From assembly GCA_016859345.1 (NCBI GenBank), contig CM029122.1, positions 9,624,575-9,688,574 on the forward strand: a stretch of 64,000 bases of DNA, read 5' to 3'. Numbering within the stretch: position 1 is the first letter of the stretch; every line of letters begins with the position of its first letter. The DNA comes from Istiophorus platypterus (lineage: Eukaryota; Chordata; Actinopteri; Istiophoriformes; Istiophoridae). The position numbers and the translations under genes are program-made. Below the pieces are notes generated by a model. It ran no database searches, was not told the origin of the DNA, and was given only the letters and a program-made list of their open reading frames with translations. Shown here one piece after another: positions 12,001 to 24,480 of this stretch.

Positions 12001-13226
12001 ACTGCAGTCAGTGGATCAACCCAAATGTTACATGTTATGAAGGGACAGATGTTTGATATCATTAATGATGCATAACCAAAGCTATGTGGGCTTGTAGAAA
12101 AAAGTGAGTATTGTATTTAGCGTACGAAGGCTACAGGGCCACCATCTGCTGCAGTCATAAGCACATCATGGTAGTTGATAGCACGTCCCCATAGCAACAC
12201 TGGTCCTCAAATGCCAGTCAACTGCTGCCTTTGGATGTGCCCACCTGAATGCCTGAAACTTCGACATCATCTCCACAACTATGTCAAAAGTGATTTTATC
12301 CTTTTTTTAAAAGTTGGAAAATTATGAACAGTAGCTGCAATACCATCATAGTTCTTAATTCCTTTCAATTCCTTTCATTCCTTTCAATTCTGAGTATTAT
12401 GTTGTTATTTTGTCATGAAGGTGAACAATAAACCTGTGAAATCATAATCTAAATAAAACATCACCCATTTAGCAATTATCATTTATCTTAAAAACTACCA
12501 GTATGAGAAAAATCATTGGGAATCCTCAGAGAAAAAGGTACAGAATAAAGCAAAGAACAAAGAAATTATTTAGGATGAAGAGAAATCATTCGTAAGTGCA
12601 TATGGGGTGGAGAGCTAAGATGAGCCATTAGAAGATGAGGAGAGCATACAGACATTTGTAAGGAGGAGGTGAATGAAGGAATTAAGGCAATGAAGGGTTA
12701 AAACATTTCACCTATTATGCTCTCATTCTTTCTTACACTCTGAGAAATTAATGGAAGAAATTAGCAATGCAATTATTACTTTTAATTGGACCAATTTCTC
12801 GTCCTGTCGCAGCTGCATCCAGAGGTACACTTTTAAACCTCCTCATACATGTCTTTTTCAGCCTTTCACAAACGCTATTATTAATTTCACAAATTTTCCT
12901 GGATATCTTTTAGCCTTTGACACCTGAACCACCGAGAGTAAACTCTGTGCTCCATCACCTCTTCATGTTTTATTCTTTAAAGAGGAAAACAATGGTGCAG
13001 TCATTTGTGACAGAGAAAAGTGATTGCAATTAACAAATGAGCTTCAATTTTGTGTACGAAATCTTTTGGACAAATGGCCCAGTCAATGCAACCTTGTCAC
13101 CACTTACGTTTGACTCAGTTAGCCTATGTAGTTTGAAGATAACATTTCTCTATTGTGGATAACATTAAAGAGGATTTAATTTTTTTTATCTGCTGTACAC
13201 ATAATCACATAGATTTTTGGTGGCAT
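12001..13226. other. Intergenic; possible conserved block near 12700-12960
   Basis: No gene seen. The part at 12700-12960 is non-repetitive and includes aatgcaattattacttttaattgg (homeodomain-like motifs), so it may be a regulatory element. The rest is AT-rich. Confidence 0.3.
12357..12390. repeat. Short tandem repeat, 10-bp unit caattccttt
   Basis: About three and a half copies, one with a one-base deletion (cattccttt). Confidence 0.85.
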
Positions 13227-13240
13227 ATTATAATAATAAT

Positions 13241-13270
<30 letters not shown>
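13227..13270. repeat. (TAA)n microsatellite
   Basis: About fourteen units with one imperfect unit near the left end (aattat). Confidence 0.95.
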
Positions 13271-13272
<2 letters not shown>

Positions 13273-13970
13273 AGGTGATTTTTCTACACGTGGTCTACAA
13301 ATAACTAGTTAGTTCTTAGTCAGCATGGGCTGACGCTGTAGAATTGAGTGAACAGAACATGAAACATGTTTTTAAAAACACCAATTTCTTTTCTACTTTT
13401 CAGTAACACACATCTGGTTACGTCCTTTCCACTGTAAAGCTCCTGCTTTATGACCTCTGTCACGTCATCATCAACACGACCACCATTATCTATGAAAACT
13501 CTCTATCGCAATGAATGAAATAATGTAAATATGGGAACAGGCTGAGGACCTTCCCAATGTTGCTGGTATCACAAGTTAAATGGGAGAATATAAAAACATT
13601 ATTAAATCACAATCTGGCCTGATCATGTGTGATACACCTGTTTAGTGATGCAGTGGTGATATCATGTGGTGAATTACATATCAAAACCTACATTCTTGGA
13701 CTCCTTTTAAACCTTTCTGTCAAGTATAAATGCAACTAAACATTTGGTCACATAAACTGTGAAATGTAAGCAGCGGGAATTTGGGAAAGAGGTAAGACCA
13801 AATGCCAATGAGTTTGTTGTTTAATAAGACAAAAAATTGACTGAGAGAGAAGAGAAGGTCCAACCTCTGCAGTTTATCTTGCTGTTGCTCAACACTACTG
13901 ATTCATTGATTAGATTGATCCCCAAGCGTTTCACTTGAGATGGAATCAGACTGTATTTTTCACACGGGAA
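13271..13970. other. Intergenic, no gene seen
   Basis: Nothing recognisable. Moderately AT-rich. Confidence 0.45.
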
Positions 13971-13974
13971 GGAG

Positions 13975-14240
13975 AGACGGGAGCATCTGTTGCCCCTGAT
14001 AGCTTTGACTTATTTGACTTTTCCTGACACAGAAAGATGGGTGCCTGCTTTGATGCGTCTCAGAAACATTAGCCACAATGCGTTAACCCTGGCCTGCAGC
14101 AAGTGATTCCCACTGGGGCCACTCAGAAAATGTCCTGCCCTGATGGGCTGATGGGAATCAGAGGAAATCAATAAGCAATGATAGACTTCTGCTGTCCACT
14201 CAGCTAATCCTGTTAGTGATAGCTGGATTTAATCGAATGG
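13975..14240. promoter_or_regulatory. Candidate conserved non-coding element
   Basis: A non-repetitive, balanced block just left of a CA microsatellite, with caataagcaatga, gctaatcctgttag and acattagcc motifs. No coding frame fits it. This is inferred from texture only. Confidence 0.25.
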
Positions 14241-14287
14241 TTGCACACTACAGATGCTCAGACAGTGAGAAAAGTGTGTGCGCGCGT

Positions 14288-14288
<1 letters not shown>

Positions 14289-14369
<81 letters not shown>
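14289..14369. repeat. (CA)n microsatellite
   Basis: A pure tract of about 40 units, preceded by cgcgcgtg. It generates false His-Thr frames on the plus strand. Confidence 0.99.
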
Positions 14370-14371
<2 letters not shown>

Positions 14372-14890
14372 TCAAGTACACTTAACCCCATAACATTCTT
14401 ATGGATAAGATCTGCAGATCTTCCTCACACTCTCTCCGCTGTCATTTTGTTGAAACAAGCAGCAATTTGAGAGACAATTCATTCAGCGGTTAGAGGAGAA
14501 TTCAGTCAATTTAATAAATCCTTTGCTCATAGTCCAAGTTGGACCAGATTGCAGGAACATTTTCATTGGAGCCAAAGACGCGGAATAAAGACACATTTTG
14601 TCCCTATGATCATTCGATAAAGGATCTCTTTTTTGATAGGGAGATCAGTACAATGCATGGCAGTGTATGAGAAGCTGAACAGAAATGGACTGCCTTTGAT
14701 AAAGACGATCTTTCCACATGCTGTATACATATCAAAGTGACATAAACCCTGATAACTACTCTCAATACATGAGCCACACATATGTTGCAAAGTATTTCTG
14801 GGTTAATACTTTAACCCACCCCTTCTATAAGTGAATAGACATTATAAAGCAGGCCCCAGTGGCACATGTTTAAAGGTACATTAAGAGAGC
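14370..14890. other. Intergenic, no gene seen
   Basis: Unique-looking sequence with no exon signals. A 75-codon minus frame has no domain. Confidence 0.4.
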
Positions 14891-14899
14891 ACATCAATT

Positions 14900-15540
14900 G
14901 TAGATGACATAATCCCCAGCCCTCTTTTCAGCCACTCTCTCACTTCCTTAATCTCTCCCTTCTTTAACCCTCATCTTCTAAGAGGCTGAAAGCTCCCTTC
15001 ATCTTCTCCTCAAGCTAGCAGAGAAATCGCGAGCTGCCTGGAGAGGGAGGAGAAGAAGAGGTATTACTGAAGTCTGATTAAATTAACACTGTGATGCAGA
15101 TTTCTTGCCTTTTCCTCTCTCTTCTCGCCTTATCCGACTGTGTGGCAGCTTTGAAAATTAGATGAACTTGTTACATGAGGGTTTGCCCTTGTATAATGTG
15201 TACGCTTGTGTGTATACCGTATGTGCGTCTGAATTTTAATTAATTACTCTTGTCTGTGTCATTAGCAGGATCCATGACTTGGGATCCTGATTTGCATAGG
15301 TGTCTTTGATAAATAAATAAATATAAGATAATGTGAGTTAATAAAAGACTATAGAGTGTTCCTCTCTCCACCTCATCCACCCCCTCTAACCTTCTGTAAC
15401 CTCGAGCCTCACCCAGCTCTCCTCAAGGCAGAGAGCGGAACCATCCCCTGTAGAAGTACTTTAATTACAAGGTTTCTACATCCAAATAACAAGAGGTTTA
15501 CATAACTCCCGCATGAGCTGCTCATTATTCAGAAACTATT
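14900..15540. promoter_or_regulatory. Candidate regulatory cluster (conserved non-coding element)
   Basis: Contains ttaattaattac at 15236-15247, a perfect POU octamer ATTTGCAT at 15290-15297 beside cattagcagg, and tgattaaattaaca near 15074. It is free of repeats apart from a short aaataaataaata. I infer a possible enhancer. Octamers are frequent in AT-rich DNA, so the cluster rather than any single site is the evidence. Confidence 0.3.
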
Positions 15541-15853
15541 CTTGCTATCCCTGTCTCCCCCCTCTAATACAAATGGCGTTCAACAATCTGTGAGCTCCCA
15601 CAAAGCACATCCTATAAGTTATAGTGAAAATTTAGAAAAGTTCACTTTGTCAAACCTAACGTCCAATTTACCTCCTTACATATCTAATGCATTCCAGCTC
15701 AGACAGCGATTAAATTCGATCTATCTGAAGCTAATTAAAAAATCTATTGTGGTAATACGTCACAAGAAAGATAATTAGTTGACACTCTTTATTCACATTA
15801 TATGGCATCTATCGTCTTATGTGATCAATGCAATATGTCAAAAAAAGCAAGAA
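15541..15853. other. Intergenic, no gene seen
   Basis: A 78-codon plus frame at 15542-15778 has ordinary composition (Ser, Leu, Asn-rich) but no recognisable domain, Kozak context or splice framework. I do not call it a gene. Confidence 0.35.
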
Positions 15854-15882
15854 ATATATATATATATATACACACATATATA

Positions 15883-15953
<71 letters not shown>

Positions 15954-15969
15954 ACACACACACACACAC
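15854..15969. repeat. Compound (TA)n(CA)n microsatellite
   Basis: A TA tract with TACA interruptions passes into about 38 CA units with one TACA break. Confidence 0.98.
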
Positions 15970-17156
15970 TTGGAGTCTTGGTGATGATGGTATAAACTCA
16001 ACTACCTTGAAATATAGTCTCTTAACATTAAAGATCAAAATCAGGTTAGGAGTTTTAATCAAAAAGTTGAAAAGTACTGATTTTTCGCACTTTAAATCAC
16101 CATAACAACCAAGGATAATTTACAAATGTACTGTCACAAATTCAGGTTCTCTGTGCAGACATTTAACAAAGTGAATATATCTCCCACCTCACCATCCAAT
16201 CTGTCTTCACCTTACAGAATTTGCATCATCTCTTTATATCACATTTTATTCCAATTTACCCCCCCCCCAAAAAAAAACTTATGTATGGAAATTGCGCAAT
16301 TTTATTACTTCTGGCCATTCAGTGTCTGAACCAATGCCATTGTCCTCCCCCTTCTTCATTGACCCCATCCTCCCTTCGCCCATCTGCTCCAACAAGGTGA
16401 TGTTTATCTCCAGCAGGAGGAAATTAAAGCCTTGCTTCATGAGCAGCAGATATGCAAATCTTATACAGTGCAAATAGATTGCAAAGCTCACACAGTGGAC
16501 GGTGTGTATTGGGCCGCCCATTGAGCCCCACAGATTTGAAATCCAAATCAAGAACTGGAATTACGAGACACACATGTGGCTTCCTAAAAAAATCCACACT
16601 TTCAGATATTAAGGGAAATAAATAAAGATTGAATGAAGAATTAATGGTGGATCTAAAAATAAAAAAAAAACACAGATTATTTATTCAGCTGGTCCATCAT
16701 GGTAGATATGGTTTATAATAACTCTCGTTCGACCACAGGTGAATGCTTATCTGAAGCTCTGACAGACACAGCATGGAAATAAGTTCCTCTGATATTACCA
16801 TTATATGGGATATGTATTTTCTTGAACTCAGAAAATTGGAAAGTAATAGTGGCCATGCAAAATGCCTTGCAGTTGTGGAGTATGTAATTTTGATATGCAT
16901 TAGTGTTATTGTCAGGCGGAGTGTATGGGCTGTTTCCTTGTGTGATTGCAGGTCTGGCCTGTATTGTGGGAGGGAAGCAGACAGGAGAAGATAGTATTAA
17001 ACCTGTCCTTGCCATTCCAATCGGTCTGCATGTTTCTCTTTATCATTCTGCAGTTTCTATCCACTTACGCTATAATTAAGTTTCCTGACCCCTGCCTTGC
17101 AGCCTTAACTAGGCATTGGGAAATATACAGCCACTGCAGATCTTTTAGCCTGATGT

Positions 17157-17157
<1 letters not shown>
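15970..17157. other. Intergenic, no gene seen
   Basis: Contains a ten-base C run followed by nine A at about 16259-16278. A 90-codon minus frame at 16279-16551 and a 100-codon minus frame at 16713-17015 lack domains and splice logic. A perfect octamer ATGCAAAT lies at 16452-16459. Confidence 0.4.

Positions 17158-17207
<50 letters not shown>
17158..17207. repeat. (CT)n microsatellite
   Basis: About 25 units, followed by a C/T-rich shoulder to about 17270. It encodes spurious Ser-Leu and Arg-Glu frames. Confidence 0.99.
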
Positions 17208-17208
<1 letters not shown>

Positions 17209-17448
17209 CTCCCGCCTCCCACTCCCGTCTCCAAAAATCTCTCTCTCCCACTGTCTCTTTCTTTCTCCGAGTCTCCATGGCACTGTAATGGAATAAGAAT
17301 TATTAATCGAGTAATTGTGTGGAACACATTAGTTTGCATTGAATTTCTCTCTCTCATTTTCAATGCTTGATTATCAGGCTATTGGGCAGACTCTACCCCT
17401 CCTTTCACCTCACCTCCACCCCCGCCCCTATTCCAAACACATACAGAT

Positions 17449-17449
17449 G

Positions 17450-17485
<36 letters not shown>
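17449..17485. repeat. (CA)n microsatellite
   Basis: About 17 units, followed to 17600 by degenerate CA-rich sequence. Confidence 0.97.
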
Positions 17486-17487
<2 letters not shown>

Positions 17488-17619
17488 TCCAAGGGCTAGA
17501 TCACACTCCCCTAAAAGGCATAATCCCTCCCTCCTTCTCATGTGCATGCATGCATGGACACACATACAAACTCACACACACATACGTACATTACAACATA
17601 CAGTGGGCTAAAGTGTGTG

Positions 17620-19480
17620 TTTACAACAACCCTAATGCTTAATGTGCGAGAGAGGTGCTGGAGGAAAAGGCTCCTGCTGATTGGAAGATTTTTGAAATGT
17701 CCCTTTAACCTCAAACCTGTCTGATAAAAAAGCCAGGCACACAGAAAATAACCTCCAGCATATGTACAAACATGAATTACAAAAATAGAAAAAAGCCTAA
17801 AACCCTAACATCAGAGACAGACATGCTGGCACTGACATTCATCATAAAAAAACCCTCTTCAATCATAATTAGTCTAATTAATTTAAATCAGTGTTGGATG
17901 CCTATCTAAATACAGTGACAACACAAAATGAACATCCTCCCTGCAGCACATATTCTCAGCCTATACGTTCCCATAGTGAAACACACCCTCGTAGGATTAG
18001 AGCAGAAGAATAGGGGGATTATTATTTCATGACCTTTCAATCCGCTGCCTGTCAGGTTGAACTAAAGCCATATATGCTGCTGGAGGACTAATCTCCTTCT
18101 CCCTTTGTGTCCGCAAGGGATGTGTCATTTCTTTATCCCCTCTATCCAGATTTACTCCATAAAATAAACTTCCTAGCCTGATCTGATAAGAAGCCATCTC
18201 CTTACCGGGATAAGGCTGTGGTGCCTCGCCTCCCTGCTTCCCCGTAGCCGTATTTTTGGGTGTCAGATAACTCAGACGGGGATGGGAACAGTCAGGAAAT
18301 GCCACTTTGTCTGTCTGGAAGCAGGTGACAACAAAACGACAGTGACTCTGATTAGAAAACACCCTCCTTCTCTCCCCCAGCACCACCACTCTCTCTTTCT
18401 TTCTTTTTCTAAAACCACCAAAAATCACATACTATCAACACTTGCCAGGTAGTGTGTGTGAGACACAAATAAATTGATATTTGCGGGCACACATTTAGAC
18501 ATGCCAAAGTCAAAATCACAGACACACACTTATGTTGCGTTTGTTATCGTCCCATCTTAATTACTGGTAACTCATCACTGTTCCAGCTGTCAGTCTCAGC
18601 CATGATCTGCTGATCTGACTGCCGGCGTCTGCCTGTCCTGTCTCCCCCGTTTCCACTGCCTCACCGTCTGTGATTTCTAAAAATTATTAGTGTTATTTTG
18701 ACCAGAGTCATATTTTAGCTGCTTCCTTAAAGTCAGCACGCACTTCAAGGCCCTTGCTATTCAGCTGAATATTTGATTTGATGCACACAAATATTTCAGG
18801 CATTTTATAAGGCATAATTTGCCCTCTTGCCTAAAGGTCACAGCCTACAGGTGGCAGAAATGAGCATTATGGATTGGAGCAGATGTTTTGCAGCAGCCTA
18901 TGAAGTCAGCACTATGATATTGCTGTAAAACATTTAAGTAAAAAATAAAAGTTATACTTGGCCTTGAAAAAAATAAATATATAGAAGCCAATGCTACCAT
19001 AGAGGTGATTGGTGCCACAGGAACCAATGCATCAGATGGTATTAAACAATTTGTGATGTAAAAAAAAAAAAAAAAAGTTATTTTAAATTAGAACCAGGGG
19101 GGTGACCAAGTCTAATCAAACTACAAAGAGCCAGTTTTAGTCCCGAGTCCCCAGCCTTTAATTGAGATAAAAATGCTTATAAACACACACAGACCAAAAA
19201 TAAAATAAATGCTTACGGACAAAAAAAGAAGAAAAAAAAATCACGTCATGCGTTTTGGGAATGAAGCAAATATGAATGTTTTACGGGCTATTTTTTGAAA
19301 CTGAGGAACTGGGATAATGGGGAAAGATAATGGGGAGCACTGTATTAGGTCTGTTCAAACCAAAGCCCCTCTAAATTCCTTTAATACTCTTAATGATCTT
19401 GATCTTTACCCATTTGTTTCAGTATTATGATATTCAAGGATGCTTTTTTTTGGGGGGGGTGGGTGCGATTCGGTCTAATA
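17620..19480. other. Intergenic, no gene seen
   Basis: A 133-codon minus frame at 18027-18428 has no domain I recognise. A poly-A run lies at 19060-19076 and another A-rich patch at 19222-19240. Scattered unique segments may be regulatory. Nothing firmer can be said. Confidence 0.4.
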
Positions 19481-19499
19481 AAAATAATCTACGTTCACT

Positions 19500-19892
19500 T
19501 AGCGCGTTTCCTCCTTTAAGGGAGACTGTGGAGACAGCCACTCAAACTGACCAATTTAACCCCAAGTGGAAGTGTTGCAATCCACTGAGAGTCACGCAGG
19601 CGCTGAATTGTCCTCCGTCCGGCCCCGGACCTCTCGCCGCGGCCGGACCTTAAAGCACCTATTCATCTGCTCCTCTCGGAGCGGAGTTCCCCCTTCGCTC
19701 GCTCCATCCTCACCCACCAACTCTGCGCCGTATTATTGCTCTGACTGGGAAGGCGAATCAATCCTGCCTGTCTGCAAAAAAAAAAAAAACCCAAAAAAGA
19801 AGAAAAGAAAAAAAACAACGGATCCCCACGCACACAGCAACGTCCTCAGTATTTTTCTTTCTTTCTCCTTCAACACGACACAATTGACAGGC
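19500..19892 (+). promoter_or_regulatory. CpG-rich promoter-like block ending in a splice donor
   Basis: About 19500-19735 is unusually GC- and CpG-rich for the window, with sites such as ggccccgg, ctcgccgcggccgg and ctcggagcggag. The block ends with ggcag|gtgaat at about 19892, a good plus-strand donor. This would fit a first (possibly non-coding) exon of a plus-strand transcript. The 110-codon frame over it turns into a poly-lysine run and shows no domain, so I do not call coding sequence. Confidence 0.4.
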
Positions 19893-21320
19893 AGGTGAAT
19901 TTTCGGGAAACAGTGGCTATTTACGCTTATACTGTATCACCAAATTGCTTAATAAAAAAAAAATCAAGCGAGCGCGAAGGAATTATATAAAAAACACATC
20001 CCAGGCTATCTTAAAAGAGACGAAAATGTCTCTTTTAAAATGTCAGAGTTATGGTGATAAAAATCTGAGGATGCAGGGAGGACTTCGGTGAGAAGTGACT
20101 AATTACCCCGTGGACCCTCCTGATAGTGGAGAATAATTAGATTTACACAAAAGACCCTAAACCAGCATCTGAATAACAAGAGCAACATCTTCAATAGAAA
20201 ATTTAATTTGATTTTGTTGCGAGTTCCCTCCGTGCACTCGAAAGGGAAAGTGAGAGAAAGCATTATAAGGACAAAACAAAACAAAAAAAAACAAAAAAAG
20301 GAAGAAGAAGAAGAAAAATGTCTTCCCGGGACGGTTTCATGCCTGATTTGGTAGGAAAAAAGCTGACAAATCCCACAGTAATCAAAAGAGGAGAGTACGG
20401 CCTGCACGGTAGCTTAAATCGTCATAATTAGAGAGCGAGTAGATGGCAAAACATATCGACTAAACATGGATTAAATGAAACAGCCTGTTTTATTACGAAA
20501 GCAGTCACTAAAAGTTTTATTACTGTTTCCCCTCTTTCTGTGTGAAAAGCCGGTTTGAAATTAAAATAAAAATGTTATTTTGATTCAATCAACACCTGAA
20601 AATAGTGTTTCAATAAATGCCTTTAATGGTCCTCAGAGTGGAAATACTGAGAGTTAAATCAAGTTCAGAAAAGTGTAAAAAAAAAGAAAAAGAAAAAGAC
20701 TGCAGTGAGGTTATTTGTGAAATAATAAATAAATCATACACATATACATATTTAAAGGATTTTAATGATCAGAGGGCAAAACATTAAACTGCCCATATTA
20801 TATCAAATGTGAAAGGCCGACCCTCTTCAAAGAAAACAAAAAACTTAACTGTGGAATTGTGTTGGGAACAGAAGTTGCATTAGCCTACAAAATTTAAAAC
20901 AGCCTCCAGTGGACAATTTGTAATCTAGATATTGATGTAGAAATAAAACAAAAACAGGGTGAAATTGATGACTACATCACACAAGGAAATTATTCTTCCA
21001 TCGCTGTGTAAAATATCTGCTTTTATCATAGCCTATATAGACGGGAATATGCTAACTATGTAGGCCATACTACATGCAAATGATGTAAGAGTGCTTTAGA
21101 AGATTAGAAGATAGACACCCGGCCCACAGTGGGCTGAGAGGAGTGGGCACTCCTCCAAGACTGTGTCCTATCTCCTCAGGACTGAAAAAAGCATCCTAAT
21201 CCTTTACCTTTCATAGTGATCTAAAGCCGATTTAAAACTGTCACTACCCTAGTTTGTGTTTATTTCATGTTCATCTGCAGCTCAAGGCGATACTCTGCAC
21301 ACCCACTTATGACATGAGCA
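19893..21320. other. Intergenic or intronic, no gene seen
   Basis: A short inverted repeat agagacgaaaatgtctct lies at about 20016-20033. There is an A-rich patch at 20277-20315. No exon recognised. Confidence 0.4.
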
Positions 21321-21326
21321 AAAAGA

Positions 21327-21347
21327 TGTGTGTGTGAGTGTGTGTGC

Positions 21348-21384
<37 letters not shown>

Positions 21385-21404
21385 ACACACACAGACAGAC
21401 AGAC
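21327..21404. repeat. Compound (GT)(GA)(CA)(GACA) microsatellite
   Basis: GT units pass into about 13 GA units, then CA, then GACA units. Confidence 0.95.
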
Positions 21405-21466
21405 TACAGAATAAACAGAGAGAAGGTTGCATGCAGCTAACTGACCAGCAGATGAAGGAAAACCAA

Positions 21467-21476
21467 GTGTGTGTGT

Positions 21477-21514
<38 letters not shown>

Positions 21515-21534
21515 TGCGTGCTTGTCTGTGTGTG
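21467..21534. repeat. (TG)n microsatellite, interrupted
   Basis: TG units with single-base interruptions at ggtg, tatg and gcgtgc. Confidence 0.95.
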
Positions 21535-21920
21535 ATCTGACTGTACTAATTGTTATATTTTCTTTTTATGTGCTCAGACCTTTTGCTTTGACTCTTAGAC
21601 ATCCACCCCTTATTTCATGCGCCGGCTAACAAAACCAAACAACTCAGCTTGAATTCACTTCCAAAAATATACACTCCCAGACAAACAGACAGTTCACAAG
21701 ACAGATGAGTAAACACAGTCTGTGTGTGCGTGAGTGCCTCTCTCTCACACACACTATAACACAAACCATTGACCGCTGAACTGACAGGCCCACAGGCAGA
21801 CCACCTTCCTCTCCTCTCCCTCCTGCTCCTCAAGGCCTTACTGTATTATTCTGTAAGCAGCAAGAGCCCAGCATTGACAGAGCTAATCACTGGAGAGGCA
21901 CAGCCTCCCTCTCTCTCACA
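21535..21920. other. Unique sequence between microsatellites
   Basis: No gene seen. The part at 21790-21900 is repeat-free. Confidence 0.35.
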
Positions 21921-21926
21921 TACCCA

Positions 21927-21939
21927 ACACACACACATG

Positions 21940-21992
<53 letters not shown>
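21927..21992. repeat. (CA)n microsatellite
   Basis: CA units with catgcacg near the left end, then about 25 pure units. Confidence 0.98.
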
Positions 21993-21994
<2 letters not shown>

Positions 21995-22029
21995 TGATTG
22001 ACACACAATGGAAGCGAATCTATGCAGAC

Positions 22030-22048
22030 CCCCCCCCCCCCACCCCCC
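22030..22048. repeat. C tract (i-motif / G-tract on minus)
   Basis: Nineteen bases that are all C except one A. Confidence 0.95.
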
Positions 22049-22560
22049 GTCTTGCTTTTTGCTTTCTCTCTCCCAGCTGAAAAGACAAGGGGGGAGCTTT
22101 GTGTGTTCATGCGTGTGTGTGTGTGTGTATTGGTGGTGGCGGTGGGGTTACAAGGAGTGATGTCCAACAAACTGAGGCGGAGCCAGAGGAGAAGTGAAGA
22201 CGGCAAAAGATGAGCTTGTGACTAACGCTGTTGCTATCCCTACTCCTAATCCCCCCCACTCTTTTAGGTGCAGCAGCCAATCTGGAGAGAGTCTCAACCC
22301 CTCTCATATGAATATGATCCTTGTGCTGGCTGAAGCCCAGTGAACCACTGATCCTGTTATCATCTCACCGGAGAGAAAGAGAGGAAAATGAGAAGGAGAG
22401 ACAGAGAAAAAGAAAGGGAATAAGGGAGGTGTGTTATTTACTGTTTGCTCACACCTCCTGTGTCATCCGCCACTGCTTTGACGACCCATAACCCCGCTCT
22501 TTACACTTAATTCCTATATAATTTCGAACCTCAAGGGACCTCTATCGAGTGTGTAATTCG
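22049..22560. other. Intergenic; GT run and purine-rich patch
   Basis: GT units lie at 22112-22130. A nearly pure A/G stretch runs at about 22370-22430. No gene seen. Confidence 0.4.
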
Positions 22561-22566
22561 TATCAG

Positions 22567-22690
22567 TGGGCGTAGCTCAGGTGATAGAGAACAGTTGCCC
22601 ATTAATTTTAAGGTTGGTGGCTCAATCTCTTGCTTCTGCTATATACAACTAATAGGGTCTTTGAGCAAGACATTGAATACGCAAACACTG
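22567..22690 (+). mobile_element. tRNA-derived SINE relic
   Basis: The sequence gtagctcaggtgatagag matches a polymerase III A box as found in tRNA-type SINEs. About 30 bases on comes aaggttggtggctcaatctc, a decayed B box. A downstream phrase ctttgagcaagacattgaa is typical of a dispersed fish tRNA-like repeat. Mutations in the B box and missing acceptor-stem pairing argue against a live tRNA gene. Confidence 0.65.
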
Positions 22691-24480
22691 AACAAATACG
22701 CCAGAAATGGCTAGAAAGACTATTTTTTAGAATGTTTTTAATGCTGGCAGATGGTTTGTAGCACTGGTCAATATTGTCAGGGTTTGAGTGAAATCATCAG
22801 ATCCAGCAGATCCAGACGATGCTTTCTTGACATCCTTAGCACTTTGTTCTATATATTGTTGAAATTTTCCCTTTACTTTTATCATTTTTATTTTATTGAC
22901 TCTTGGCAGGATGATGTGATGAACTAATTTCTCCTGTCCAAATGAATTATTCCTAGAGAGCTTTACTACACCAGTATGAGATATTTAAGGATGATGAATT
23001 TGTGATACATTACAGAGGAACACAATTACACGATACATGATTTTGCATATTTGTTATATAATAATACATATCAATACTGGAAAAATATCCTCAGTAGTAT
23101 GAGGTTGACACTGATGATAATGATTTATATCATTCTTCCCAGCCCAAACATGCACCAGAATTAACATAGCCTAATCCTGATTTTTTGTTATTGTTTTGAC
23201 ATTGTGAGGCCAGTTACTTTCCGGCCGCCATTTGTGGGTTGTCCGAGGTGACAGGAAGCAGTGTGGCTAATTAAAGAATGGACAGCACTCCAGACTCCAC
23301 TCACACACTCCTGGTATTGTCATAAGCACCACTCGTACAAGACACTCCCTCAAGAGTCATTTCCCTCTGTTTCTCAGGATATAGCGGGCTGCGCCTTGCC
23401 CTCCAGGGCAGTGAAGCACACTCTGGTGAGTCTCTTATGGACATATGGAAGCATGGATGCATACAAATCCACAGCCACCATCTCTGCATAGACTCATCCA
23501 GATAGCCAGTGGATAACACTTTCAATTCAGCTTGATGTTATCGCTTTCCTTTTCTTAGAGAAATATGAACCTGTCACATGGGGCGCCTTACAGATTTGTT
23601 ACATAGTTCCATGCTAGATAAATCCAACAAAAGGGCCAAGGCCTTGCCCCCTCTGCATGCTGAGTTAGAGGGACTGCAGCACTAATCAGTGGGAGAGGAT
23701 CACATCTGGCCTGACAGCAGCTGCATCACTGTTTAGAGGAGCTGCCAGCGTGAGAAACACACAGGTCGATTCCCTTTTCTCCCTGGACAGAGTGGGTGTT
23801 CTTCTAATTCATTTCTTCTTTCTCAGTCCTTTTCTTTGAGCTAGCCAATTAACCTGGGTGCAGTGCACTAATGAGTTCCCTCTGGTGGCTCTGCACTGCT
23901 CAATGGAGAAGAGGGAAGAGCAGGGTGAGCCAAAGGGGAAAGCGGAGAGGGATCAGGGAGGGATAGCATAGGGCTTTGGCGGGGGGGGGGCAAGGTTTAG
24001 AGATGGCAAAGGCGAAGATGGGCTGAGAGAGTTTGAGAAAAGGGTGAAGAAGGGTTTATAAAGGGGTGAGGAGAAGGTAGGGGTGAGGACAGAGGGGTTC
24101 ATATGGGATGGGTTGGTGCAAGGAGAGGGGACAGAGCACCATCCAGTTGGCCACTGCGGGCCTATCACCAAGACATTGTCAGCCAGACAATGGGCTTATC
24201 AGCCTCCTTTTCACACCAGTCTGATTAACTGGGAGGAATGGGAGGAAGAGGAGGGGAAGGGAAAGGGTACGTCCTTGTACCAGCCCAGTAAATGTCAGAA
24301 AAGGGGCCAGGCACCTGAACTAGCCTCATGGATTGAGTATGCACCTCTGAAAAAAAGGGGGACAGTTTTAAAACCACTGCTAAACCAACATCCTCACTAT
24401 ATGTGCCTTAGCCAGGCTAGTGACGGAGGGAGGTTCGGCCAAATTAAATCTTAAACCTTTGTAAATGTATCTAACAAACC
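22691..24480. other. Intergenic; purine-rich segment and possible regulatory blocks
   Basis: Segments at about 23220-23520, 23640-23900 and 24110-24240 are non-repetitive and could be conserved non-coding elements (inference). Between 23905 and 24125 the plus strand is strikingly purine-rich and includes a ten-base G run near 23981. The 123-codon plus frame at 24083-24454 has no domain and crosses this low-complexity sequence, so it is not called. Confidence 0.35.

Noticed and set aside
15290..15297. Individual POU octamers as functional sites
   Set aside because: Perfect ATTTGCAT/ATGCAAAT words occur many times in this AT-rich window (for example 5282, 16219, 28167, 45660, 51233), one of them inside a LINE tail. 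Single sites carry little weight.
18027..18428. 133-codon minus-strand ORF
   Set aside because: No domain or family recognised, basic low-complexity start and no conserved splice context. Kept as intergenic.
22567..22640. A live tRNA gene
   Set aside because: The A box is good, but the B box is mutated and the acceptor stem does not pair. The downstream phrase marks it as a SINE-type relic.
24083..24454. 123-codon plus-strand ORF
   Set aside because: Crosses a purine-rich low-complexity stretch (Glu/Gly/Lys) and shows no domain or splice sites.
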